From Latrodectus hesperus (lineage: Eukaryota > Arthropoda > Arachnida > Araneae > Theridiidae), in contig CM075857.1 of NCBI GenBank assembly GCA_037975125.1, positions 48,029,172-48,093,171 on the forward strand: a stretch of DNA of 64,000 nucleotides, given 5' to 3'. Below the pieces are notes generated by a model that ran no database searches, was not told the DNA's origin, and worked only from the letters and a program-made list of their open reading frames with translations. A program made the position numbers and the translations under genes. Shown here piece after piece: positions 38,623-51,165 of this stretch (positions are counted from its first letter, which is position 1; each line of letters begins with the position of its first letter).

Positions 38623-41600
38623 AAAATTTTTATATTTCAAAGTATTTGCATAAAGTAAAAAAGAATATATCATTCATATAAAAATAAACATCTGACATTT
38701 TACTAAAATACTCACCATTAAAAAAGTTACAACCGGAACATAATTCACCACAACCGAAAATTTATTTAAAATAGAAAATGCTGCGGGACACAAATCAGTA
38801 GCTATTAGCTTACATACAAACCAGTTGTTGATAATAACATTTCCAATAGTTGTAAACTAGTGATATTACATTGGATATTCCAAGCAAAATTTGAAACTGA
38901 AAATTTCCAGAACATGGCTGACTTTAATGCAGGTAAAAATGTAGTTTACTGATATTAGGATTTAACCTATCACTACTTAAGTTTATTGAGATGCCATTTT
39001 GTCAAAAGTAATAATTGATAGATTTTTGGTAGTCATACAAAATGCCGTGCATAATAAATGTACAATTTTGCTATTTACATTTGTAAAAATATGCAAATTG
39101 ATTGCATTTCTGCATGATTTAAGGAAAATTATTTTTTATATTCAAGACCTTGTATGAATCTTGAATAAAAAATAACATTTACAAAATAATGAATAATTTC
39201 ACAAACAGTTTGATTGTGTTTGCTACATGAGTTATCATGGCCGTAACCATAGATTTGGCATTAGTAGATATTCCTCCATGGAATAGATTACCTGAAATGA
39301 TGTTATCAAAAATAAATAAGAGAACAAGCATTGCATCCCGTCATGTTTTCGGAAGTTTCAAATTTCATATACAATATTTTGGTGACATTTTCCTTGTCTG
39401 AAATCATAGGGAAAAGTTGCCAATATGTATTCAAATGTAATAGTACATCATTTTGACCAGAATTTTTAAAGCTACTTTACTGTTGGGTAAAACATGTTTT
39501 CTTATTGATTGCATTGATTTAATTTTGACTGAGACATGAGACAGAACTCTCATTTGACTGTTCATTGCCAATATGTTTTCTTAATATCTAAATGAAGTAT
39601 GGCGTTCCTGCTGTAGTGATCGTCAGACAACTATTCAGGAATCAATATTATTATAGTAATAATCACATATTTTATCGGTGATGTTTTCCGATGTGTGATG
39701 AAGCCTACTTTTAGTTAATAGGAGAAAGGTGTGATATTATATAAATTTCATCTTTAGTTTGAGCTATATAATTTTCATACTACTCGGGACTATATATTCC
39801 GGTAAAAAAAAAACTATGTGTGCTTGTGTTACCGAATGAAGTATGTCTTATCGGTGAAGTTTTTGTAATGGGTTGGTCTCTATATATTATATATAAATAT
39901 TTTTATTAAAAAATGGAATCATTCAAGTTATAGAAGTTACAAACTCTAAACATTTGATAAATTAAGATACAGTATTAACGACACCAGAGAGATTGGGATA
40001 TCCACAAAAATGCAACAATTTTCTCATCCATGCTCTGAAAAATAATTAATGGTATAGATGTCATGTCTCTTAAAACATTGAAATTCATGATTTACATCTT
40101 CCTATTTTCTGAGATTTTAAAATCTTGTTTTTCGGATAACTTTGTATATAAATATTGTGTAATTTAACAGTTCATCTAGTATAGTGATAGTGTCACAGAA
40201 ATGGATAAAACTATTTATTTTAGGTATTAGATTGATAGAATTGTTAATTTTGTCATGGATTGAACCCATCTTGTTTATCTAATTTTATCTAATAATTGAT
40301 ATTGCTTTTTAAATACTGTAAGTGTCATGAACGAAAAAAATCTAAATTATCTAAAATTTAATGAAAAATAACAAATATGAAATTTGTAGAAACTTTATTA
40401 CATTATGTAATATTAAATATGTTACGTTATGTTAAATTTGTTTGGAGTGGTTTTCTTGTGTGAACAAAAAATTGATATTAATACAAATTTTATACAGAGG
40501 ATTTTTGTATGCTTTACAAATGTAATTAGAAATACATTTTTTATTTTTAAGTGAAATGTCATAAATTATTGAATTTAATATAATCCATAATAAAAGATCT
40601 GAATTTAAATAAAAATTAAAATTTTAAAAATGCACAATTTATTTTACTGAAATTATATTTTGTCATTGAGCATTATAGTTTTATTAATGTTTCATATCAA
40701 TATACTTTCTATGAAAATAAATACAGATTATTATTGGAAACCATTGGTTATAAACAGCATTTTAAGAATTTCATTACTTATGGAGATACATCATTACCAT
40801 AGAGACAAAAAAACTTGTGAATTGCAATAAATTAAATTGAATTTATTTTTGAAATTCAGTTTAACATATATAAAATTGAATGCTTAGATATTTAGTATTA
40901 AATTGAGACATATATAGACAGGGTATGTTAACTATATAACTCAGTGTATACGTATGCAGACAAAGATAAAAAGAAATAGAATAAATCAACTGCCTAAACA
41001 AAGAGAATTCTGTATCAGTGGAATAACTAAAAATTTGATATTTTTACTAACGTTTTATAAAAGACAAATATATGATAATCTTTAATATTATAATTAAAAT
41101 ATAAAAAACACTCAAACATATAAAAGTTATTCAAAATTTAGCAAAGAAATAATACTAAATAAATGAATAAATAAAAACTCAAATATCAACTGTTCACAAA
41201 TTAATTTTGGGGAATTAAGTATCGACATCAAATTTATTGTCATGCAGTTATCATGTTTAATAAAAAATATTATATAATTTTCCAAGACATTTAATTTGAG
41301 TTTTCAACTTGAACTTGAGATTAAACTTGAGTAACTTGAGAATTCAACTGGAGTATAAAATTAATTTTTAGGTAAATTATTTGTTGTTAACTGATTCTTA
41401 AACAAATATAAAGTATTTTACTGGAATAAGAGTTTCATACGTACTGCATGAAAACACACGATAACTAGCTATTTTACAATAAATGTTATTTTAAATTTTC
41501 GTCATTTTTTATTTTAAAATATTTTAATGTGCATATTAAATAAAATTATGATTTCGGCTATGAAATTAAATACATATTTTAATGATAAAAATCATGGAAT

Positions 41601-42245
41601 AAAATCACTCTTCCTTATGATTTAAATCTATGACTTCCGATTCACGATAAGTGCGGGTAACATTTTTCATCCCCTCGCTGAATTCTTGTCTAGACATTTC
41701 TTAAGTACTATTAAAACGACTATTTTTTATGTTTCAAGAAAATTCCAAAGGATATTGAATAAATGTTGCAATCTCAATAATGTTAGGACAGTGAATTCGT
41801 TACTTTTACCTTGTTAAATATGATTTTATAACGAGAGTTTATTATTTGTATTGGATAAATATAATTGTTTAATTTGCTTTAGAGAATGTTTTGAAACATG
41901 ATTCTTCAAATAAGAGAAATTATCATGATAAAAATACAATGAAATTTTAAATAAAATAAAATGGTTAGAGTAATGAATTCTTGATAAATAGAAATTTAAT
42001 GCAAATATTATTTTTTCAAATTTTATTTCTTTACATTCTTAGAAATGTAGAGTAGATTTCCAGTCAAACGAAGAAAATTTTTGTTATTTTATTACCTCAA
42101 ACTCATCCAGTCTTAAGCAATTAAAGTTAAATTTTAAAGCTGATAAAGATTAAATTGGAGTTAAATTTTCCTCACACAATAATATAACAAGAGAATTTAT
42201 TTAAGATAGTAAAATAGTGCGACAAATGTGACATACGCAAATGTA
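38623..42245. other. AT-rich DNA, no gene seen
   Basis: No recognisable coding sequence or repeat. Patches at about 39230-39360 and 39600-39720 are slightly less AT-rich and could be very old repeats. Confidence 0.55.
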
Positions 42246-42612
42246 TGTAGGTTACTGAAGAAAATCGATCCATTACTTGCTAAAAAGTTACTATAACGAA
42301 AGATAGAAGTATGACACCAGAAAAAATACTGAAGATTCTGGCTGATGTTACAGAACAGCAAATACAGAGGCCAGAAGATATGAAAAAAAAAAAACAGAAC
42401 AAATCATATTCAGGAAGAAAACGCACCAACACTATGAAAACTGAGATTGTTATCGAAAAAGGTGGAAAAATTTTATCAGTGTCAAAGTCAGATCGTGGTA
42501 TAGTTAATTATTTTCGCATAAGGATACAAGAAAAATATTTACCAATCGGTAGCATAAAATAATGCCGATTCTGGATATGAAGGTTGGCAAAAATTGCAAA
42601 GCAATGTTATAA
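42246..42612 (+). pseudogene. Fragment of an IS5-type (bacterial-like) DDE transposase
   Basis: An internal piece of a DDE transposase. In order it reads CRLLKKIDPLLAKK, VTITKDRSMTPEKILKILADVTEQ, QIQRPEDMKKKKQNKSYSGR, MKTEIVIEKGGKILSVSKS, FRIRIQEKYLPIGSIK and ADSGYEGWQKLQSNVI. The DVTE segment has the first catalytic aspartate (codon 42344) and ADSGY the second (codon 42567). The block with the third residue, the glutamate, is missing, as is the N-terminus. One base is missing near 42285 and one is extra near 42562. The TEQ.IQRP, YSG and ADSGY.GWQ pattern is that of bacterial IS5-family (DDE_Tnp_4 type) enzymes, such as those common in Rickettsiales and similar symbionts. A eukaryotic Harbinger relic is the main alternative but fits less well. 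Confidence 0.7.
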
Positions 42613-45600
42613 CAGCTATTTCTTCCCAAGGATTTCAAATCGTGCAACTGTTATCTTTACGCTGACATGCGTGAGAAGAGGGTTTTTACTAACTAGAGGC
42701 TTCGAATAAAAATTTGCTGTTATGGGGTTCATTTTAGATCTTTTATTTCCCTCCGAAAATGAGTGAGATTGAGAATTATTCGATTTTTTTAACAACGTAC
42801 AAACTGTTATTATAGAAGCATTGTGAGACTTTAATTCCATTTAGTATAAACAGAAGTTTCTTTTTCAAGTGTATAATTTAAAAAAACAACAGTTCAACAG
42901 TTAATTTTGTTTTAATCTAGAGATCTAATTTCTCATGTCTATTTTATAATAAATCAAAATTACTATTATACTCTGATTTAAATTCGCTCAAAGGAAGATT
43001 TAATTCCTCAAAGGAATAATTTAAAATAATTTAATAATCATAATAAAAATAATCATAATAAAAATGTTATATTTATATCCACTTTTATTTTCTTAATTAG
43101 TAAATGAATATTTGAGTAAGTTGTTAGATTTAATTAAGTATTATTCTGAATTCAGTTTAATTTTAGAGGATGTTTTATGATATCTGTAGCTATGAAATAT
43201 GATGATTTTAAAATTTAACTTTAAATAAAAGGCAGTAGATGATAATTTTTAATTTATTATTGTATTGACAACAGTGATTGTGACCAATGTTTCTTGTGAA
43301 AATAGGAAGAATGGTGACAAATCCAAGTTCAGCACTTCCCTCTTTTTTGACATCTTGTGTAGTTGTCTCTTCCTTGTTCAATGCCCTTAAGTAAGACTTG
43401 AAAAATTGAGATAAGAATTTGATTTTTGTAAATCAACGAATTAATCTGAGTGATCAACTATAAAGATATTTTCATCAAATCTGACTCTTATAACGAATGC
43501 TTTTACACAAATGTCTTAAGACTCCAATCGAAACTGAAAAATAAAAAGAAATTTAATATATACGGATAAAAACAATGAAACAATGAATCCATTTGATTAA
43601 TAAATAAGTCTATTTCTTCAAATTATTTTGCTAAAAATTAAATCTTACAATTAATAGTTTAAAACATGACTGAGAACCATGTGATACTATTGAAACACAT
43701 ATTCATTATCTACTTCCTAAATTAAGGGGCATTGTAACTTTGTGTAAAGTTTTGAAAGAAGATTTGAGCAAAAAGTTAACTAAAATAAATAAGTAAAGTC
43801 TTTTACTTTCTCTGATTTTAATATAGCACAAACTATTTTATGAAATTCTTAGGATGAATTAGAAGACTCAACTTAAAAATCTACAAAATGGTTTAATAAT
43901 TTTAATGTAATTATATATATACTTGTTCATATGGTCAGCATAAATTATTTTAGAGACATTTATATGTCTTTGCAGTTTGTAGGCAATTTTTTGCAGCTTG
44001 TGTATGCAGTTTTTTTTAAAAATTTGAATAATATCTTAAGTGAGTAGTTTACTGATTTTTATTTTTTCATTCTTTTGTCGAGTTTTTATTTGCAATTCAA
44101 GAAATTGCACTATAATCAGTTTTTTATGAATAAAAATTTCTCTGATTATTCGTATCAAATTAGTATATAATCTTTTGTTCTTTAAATTTTAATCAAAGTT
44201 CTTAGAGGTATCTTCAAAAATAAAAAAAACTCTCTTAAAACTTGTTCATTAGAATTGACTTATTCAAATTTCATATAAATCTTATTAAATAAGTGAGGAT
44301 TATTTCCCAAAGAACTCAGTTTATTCTATTTTTTTTCCCTTAAAATCTGAAAAAGGCCTTTTAATTTATATGCACAAACCTTAATAATAACCAAATAAAA
44401 AGCCACGTAGTTTAATTACAATATGGATTGGTGTGATCAATGCAGACCAAAAGAAGAGAAAAAGGTGTCATGATGCATAAATATAGAAAAGCAGTATACA
44501 TTTTTATGATTTTTAAATAATTTTAAAAAAAGGTTATTTATTCTTAAAGATGAACTAAGGATAATGAAAGAAGGAAATAATTTATGAATCTTAATACCTT
44601 AAAGAATAAAACAAATATATTTACATATTCCCTAAAAACTTAGATGATTAATTATGTTTGCATACATTACTAAATTTTCATTAACTGTTGAATATATTCA
44701 AATGAACTCTGAAATAAGTTTTTATATAATTTTAAAAGAAAAGTTATGGGAAAGAGAAAATTAAATCCCATTAACTCTTGACAAAACTAAATTTTTGTCA
44801 CTGCTTTGAAAGCTGAAACTCAAGATGTGATTAAAACAAATATAGTATCTCATGAGCATTACTCAAATGAGATGATTACAAAATAAAAATTAGGATCTGA
44901 GTTTCAAATTGAAAGATCTTGGGATTTGTGTAATGATTCAAGATATTTACTGAAAGTTTTTAATTAAGCTTGCTCTTTAAAATTGGGGAAACGCAATGAT
45001 TTGGATGTCATATTTTGAAAATGTAAGCTATTCAAATATATAAACGCGTCACAAGGGTGATAAAATATATTGATTACATGCTCCCCCTTTCATAGGATTC
45101 CTAAATATTTACAAAAAATGTTCAATCATGTATTATAAACTTTGAACCATGTATTGTAAACTTTGAAGAGGAGCTGAGAAAGTTTTTTATGATTACATTT
45201 ATTGTAATTCACTGTTATAGAAAATTTGTAAAATATTTGTAATAGATATTCATATTTTTTACATTTTTGTACTAAATAAATACTGATTTTATATTAAAAA
45301 ATTAAATTTCGGGTATCTTTTCTAGTTACAGGAAGTTTAAGCTAGATAAATATCCGGGCTTTTATATTTCAATGTAGTTGACACAATGTGTAATTGACAT
45401 AAGATAATAACTTAGGAGTTTATAAATCCTAAGGTATTAGACCACAAAGCATATGTGACTTACATAATATTAAAAGTATTGCTATTTTAAAAAAGTACGA
45501 TATATGTGTGTAAGGATGTGGATGGATTATGTTTGACTGATATAGTACATGAAAAAGTAATTCCACTTTACAAATTTGTTCAAATGAATAAACAAATAAA

Positions 45601-46950
45601 CACAAATTTAGTGAAATCATAGACAAATTTTATTAAATGAAAATCCATTATTATTAGAATTAAGAGTTGTTTGAAAATTTTTAGAACTCAATTAGAGAAT
45701 TATGGATTTGTATTTAGCGGAGGTCATTATTTCTTTTATATTTCTGATTTGTTAATATTTTTACTTTAGAATTAAACTATAATTCTCAGTTTTATAAGTG
45801 TTTTTCTTCCTTATTAAAAATTCTATTCTTCCTTATTAAAAATTCTAAAAGTATTTTTGAATTTCATCTATTAATTCACGTGTGATATTTGCTTAGACTT
45901 ACAAAATTATTAAAACATTTGTATTTCAATTACTAATATAGATTTTTAACACATTATTTTCCATAACATTTTACTAAATTTATTAAATTAAAACATAGAA
46001 TAATCAAGAATAGTGTTTAAATACTTATATTTTTCGAACACAAATATCTAAGTAAACTGACTAGTAAAATTAGAAAATATCCCAATTCTTTATCTATTCT
46101 AACAAAAAAAAAAGTTTCTTAAAATTACACGACTGAAATGTGCCATTAAAAATAATGTTTCTTGAATTCAGGAAAAATATTAATAATGTTCAAAGCTTAC
46201 AAAAGTTACAATTATGTAATTTTGATGAAATATTCTTTAAACATTATAAATATTTTACATTTATACAAAAAGTCAGAGTCCAAAATATTTGCATTAAATT
46301 GCGACTTTAAATTCAATCAGAATTATGTTATATTTTATTAAAAAATCTAAAATAAATGAAATTTAATAGAAAAAGAGTATTTAAATAAATAAATAATGTT
46401 TGATTGTTCGAACGAATATAATAATGATCAAATTTTGCTTTGAGATGTAAAGAACCAAAATATATATGAAATAAAGCTCTATTTTTTCATTAAATCTGGA
46501 AATATCATATAGTGTAGATCCTGAAAATTTGTTCTATGTGATGTATAGTGTGAAGAAATTATGAAAAATACATTCAAAAATGGCAACACAGTAAAATTAA
46601 ATGTAAAACGAAATTATCTTTTAAGAGTGAGTATGATATATTTATGAATGTAATATATCGATTTATTATTCATAAAGCTTAACTAACATCTGCTAATTTC
46701 AACCAGTTAACAGAATATATCTTCACATTATTTAATTTATTGAATTTAAAATCAGGCTACTTTTGCATATTTTAATGAAACACCATTATTTTCTTATCAA
46801 TCATATGATTAATATACAAATAGTCGAAAACACGTGACTTAAACAAAAATTTATGACGTTTGTGTTTTTCAATTCCTGCTTTTATTGCAAAAATTAGATT
46901 CTTTTTAAATTTATAAAATATCAACTATATGCTAATTACATACCAAATTT

Positions 46951-47024
46951 ATGATGGTTCAGCAATCAGAAACCTTCAAAAGTAAAATATTAATTGAAGG
47001 GTTTTGATTACTGAAACGCATCAT
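46951..47024. repeat. Imperfect inverted repeat
   Basis: Arms 46951-46979 (ATGATGGTTCAGCAATCAG...) and 46994-47024 (...TGATTACTGAAACGCATCAT) are complementary with several mismatches around a loop of about 14 bases. It may be a worn foldback element. Confidence 0.65.
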
Positions 47025-47703
47025 TTTCTGGAATTTTCTTAAAGAAATTCGCTACATTTAGTAAATTTTGCATGGATAATGAAAACCGCATATTTCCTTA
47101 AAATAAAGCACTATAGCAAAATAATTAAAAATGAAGAGATATACTTGAAACACCGGGAGTATCTGAACATGGTAAACTTTTCATGAATTTATCAAATCAG
47201 TCATTCCATTTGTGCAATGACAGATTAATGCATTGTTATTCCTAATTTTCTTAAAAATTTGTGAAACTGTATAAATATTTACTTTTTTTACAGATTTATT
47301 TTAATCTAGAAATTAACGAAAATATTGCTGTTAGTTTATTGAAATTTCTTTAGAAATAATGGAATATCATATAAATTACTTGAAATTTTTTTTCCTGCAA
47401 TTTCACAAAATTTTGAAATATATGTAAATTATCTTCAAAATTATGTATTGCATTGATTCGAAATGTGTGTAATGGTGTAGTGGAAAAAGGTAAGAAAATT
47501 TTAATTCTTATATTATTTTTATAATATGAAAAGGAAAAACTTTATAATTTACTTTTTATATTAAAAATTTTCTCTAAAGAAGAATAAATACTTAATTCAG
47601 TTTTTAAGATCAACGTTGAACGATGCCATACTAAAAGTTAAGGAATAATAGCACAAAATGTCATCCTTATTGTTATTTACACATGATTAGGAATTAAATT
47701 ATC

Positions 47704-47737
47704 TCTACGAATTAATTTAATATAATTAATTCGTAGA
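47704..47737. repeat. Perfect 14-bp hairpin
   Basis: TCTACGAATTAATT at 47704-47717 pairs exactly with 47724-47737 around a six-base loop. Confidence 0.85.
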
Positions 47738-50700
47738 ACACTTTTTTTTAAACATTTTTTATACATTTGTTCAAAATACTTTAATTCGTGATTTAAATTT
47801 ATTAATTGAAAATGAAAAGTACACTTTTTTTTAAACATGAAAAAAAAGTATAAGTTTTATGAATATTAGAAGTAATGGATATCTTTCAAGTTTCAACCCT
47901 AAAATTATCTCAAAACGATACAATTCAATAAGTAATAATCTGTACAATGGCTTTGATTTCCTTAGGAGCGAGAAAATATCGAGAAAATTATTAAACATAT
48001 TTGTAATTAACACAACATTATAGTCATATATGATTATGTCAAACTCAGCCATATAGGATTATGCCATAAAGGTTAAGATTTCCACAGAATACTAATTAAA
48101 TCTAATTACTTGACAGAACAATTTTGACAGTCCAGGAAGCTTATAAATACTATTATGAAAACCTACCAGATAAACCTATATAAATTGGCTGAATTTACAT
48201 ACATTTGTTCAAAATTGTCTTCACTGAAGCTTGTACAGATGTTTATATTTCTTGAAAATCTGAATATGGGTACATTTAATGCTATTTAAAATCCACTTAA
48301 ATAATTTTAGTGAAGAATAATTAGGATTTAGGCTAATAAATTCAGTTAATAATGTTTTCTCTAATTAGATTAAAGAAATCATAAATATTTTAGGTACAAA
48401 TATAAACTTGAATTATAAAATTTTTTAAAGAAAGTTGTGAATAGCAAACCAACTTATATTACTTCAATAATCGTCTGAAAAATTAACTTGAGAAATGTTT
48501 CTCTCGCAATTTGAAAAAAAATATGTTTGAGTGTTTTCTCTTTTTGAAAATATTTGATATAATTTTACTTTTAAATGAACTTTAATTTTTAAGAAATGGT
48601 GAAATTTCTTTCCTATGACCTTCAAGGATTCCAATAAATTGACTTATTTTATTGTACTATAATCATAATAAGTAAGCTATCATTTATTCTGCTGTAAAAG
48701 TAAGCAATGGCATCAAGTTGTATTCAAACTTCTTTGCAATGAATGAATACATGTTTTATACTTTGACGATGCCAAATTATAAGGTAATGTACTGAAATAT
48801 TTATTTGATTTTGAATAATTCCACTGGCTATTAAATATAATATTCAAATCATCTTAAAAATTATCATTTCTTATGAGACTATTTTAATATCTATATTTTT
48901 TAAGTCCTCCTTATAAAGCATTTTATTCTTCTCTCTCTTGAAAAATATATTTTTATTTAATTATGGCATGAGTAATATATATAATAAAATTTGTTATTGA
49001 GAAATCTGTATGATAAGAATTAGATTATCATTATAAAATAAACATTGCCTCCATTTCAAAATGATATTCTATTTTTAATCAGAATAATTCTAGAATAAAA
49101 GATTTATTTGTAAAGCCTATTTTCATTTCATACACTGTAAAATATTCTTTCTATGAGGACTAATTCGAATCAAATTTTAGAATTTGAATTTAAAAATTTT
49201 GCATATAATATTCAAAATATAAACTAACATTTCAAAATTTAATCTTAATCGTATTATCAATAATAATGTTAAGTATTAATGAATTTACGTTTTTCTCTAA
49301 ATTAAAATAAATGCCTTTAAAGGTATACAGTCATCATTTATACCACATATTATATCAACTTCTTAAAAAACACTGTTTCTAGTAGAAAACAAACATATCT
49401 GCTTGAATTTTGAAGTCATTTTTTTAAGCCTTCTTTTCAACCAAGAAATGAATCCTTTGTTTCGGAGCTTCGTATTTTAAATACTGTTTCTTTTTTTTTA
49501 ACTTTAGTGTTGATGGTAATCCAAAACATGTATCAAAATATAAAAAAATGCTACGAGAAAAAAGGCTAGTCGTAGAAGAACTCTTCTGATGTTAAGACCT
49601 AAAAAACCGGTCCTATTTCGAAAACATAACAAGGTAGAAAAATAATCAATTTCAAACTTGCAGATATGAAAAACATTTTCAGCAAAATAAATCTTACCCA
49701 CAGAATTGCGATGTATAAAACGTATGCAACGTATTAGTTTGTACTTTAGCTTCAATTTTATTATACTTACTGCGAGTCAGTAACACATACCTTTGTCACG
49801 ATCCCCGGAACATGCAGAAACTTTTCTTTCAAACTCACCAAACTTATCGACTATAAATTATTCCTATTAACTTCATTTATTAGACTGTTTTCAAGGACGG
49901 TCAATTTGTATGAGAGATTACTGTCATAATATACCCCAATAATAATGTTGCCTTAGAAGAAATGGTTATGTTAACCTAAAAAAATTCTGCAATATAAGAT
50001 TATAATTTAGATTCCTATTGATACTAAATAGGAGTTGACTTAATACTCATAATTAATATTCCTGATGACAAATATTTGCTCCTTTCTAATCATTTTGTGA
50101 AGTAATTGTTGGAATTCGTACAGGAACAATTGCATTCTGTGTGCATTTTTAATGACTCCTCATTCTGCTCAAGAATTACATGTTATTAGGTCATTATTAA
50201 TTAATTTGTATCTGAAATTTTAAAGCATCCTGTTTGAACTAAAAAAATGACTTTAATTTTATCACAATATTCTAGTTTTGTGGCACATAATTTTGAAAAA
50301 TTTCTGATGTTATAATTCTAGATACAAAGCTTAGGCAAGAATTTGCTGAACACATTATACAGCATAATGTTTAATTTTTCCCGATTGTTTATAATAGTCA
50401 TAAAATGAGAAATAGTGTTTAATCCATATAAATTTTTCCAAGATTTTTCCAAGATAAACTTTATTTATAAAGACAAATATATAACTATAAATTTCAAAAT
50501 ACTAATTAAATTTTCTTAAAAGCAATTTAAGCCAATAATGGCAAATGTATTTTGAAATTTAAAAAACAATTTTTTAAATAATATGAGAAATAATAAATTT
50601 TAGTAATTGCTCTTTGGAAATTATTATGATATATCAAAACATGGCGCATAAGAAGCACATTAGTTCATAAAAGAATAAAAAAAAATATTTTAATAATTGA

Positions 50701-51077
50701 TGTGAAAAAATGTCAATTTTACAATGAAGTTAATATGAATATATTCATAGTAAGTGGGTGATTTACAAAACATTCTAAATAAAAATAAAATTTAAAAGAA
50801 GAAAATTAACACAAAGGATTCCTCTTTCATGTGAAAATATTTCTAACCGTTCTTTTGTAGTAGCGTCTTTAGTACCTTAATTTAAATGTATTTTTAGTAG
50901 AACATATATTATAAAAATTATAAAATATTTATGTAAGAAAATGATATATTGTACAAGGAAAAATTGACACGTGATTTCTTTGAATCAAAATAATAGATGT
51001 CTTTAATTAACATTCTCTTCTTGTTAAGATATATTAACTGAATTTCTACAAACACCACTTAGTAAAGTACGTCATTA

Positions 51078-51165
51078 AAGTTGACAGTTTATACGGAAAA
51101 GAGCAATATTCTCAAAAATTCATTTTTGAGAATATAGCTTTTTTGTACGTAAACTTTCACTTAGA
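51078..51165. repeat. Long imperfect inverted repeat
   Basis: A perfect 13-bp core (ATATTCTCAAAAA at 51106-51118 with its complement at 51123-51135) lies inside arms of about 40 bases that remain mostly complementary outward (AAAGTTGACAGTTTATACG against CGTAAACTTTCACTT). Confidence 0.65.

Noticed and set aside
39215..39720. Possible coding relic in a slightly less AT-rich patch
   Set aside because: No frame gives a peptide run that I can link to a family.
42311..42562. A live host gene for a basic 83-residue protein
   Set aside because: The frame is an internal piece of a transposase, bounded by frameshifts on both sides.
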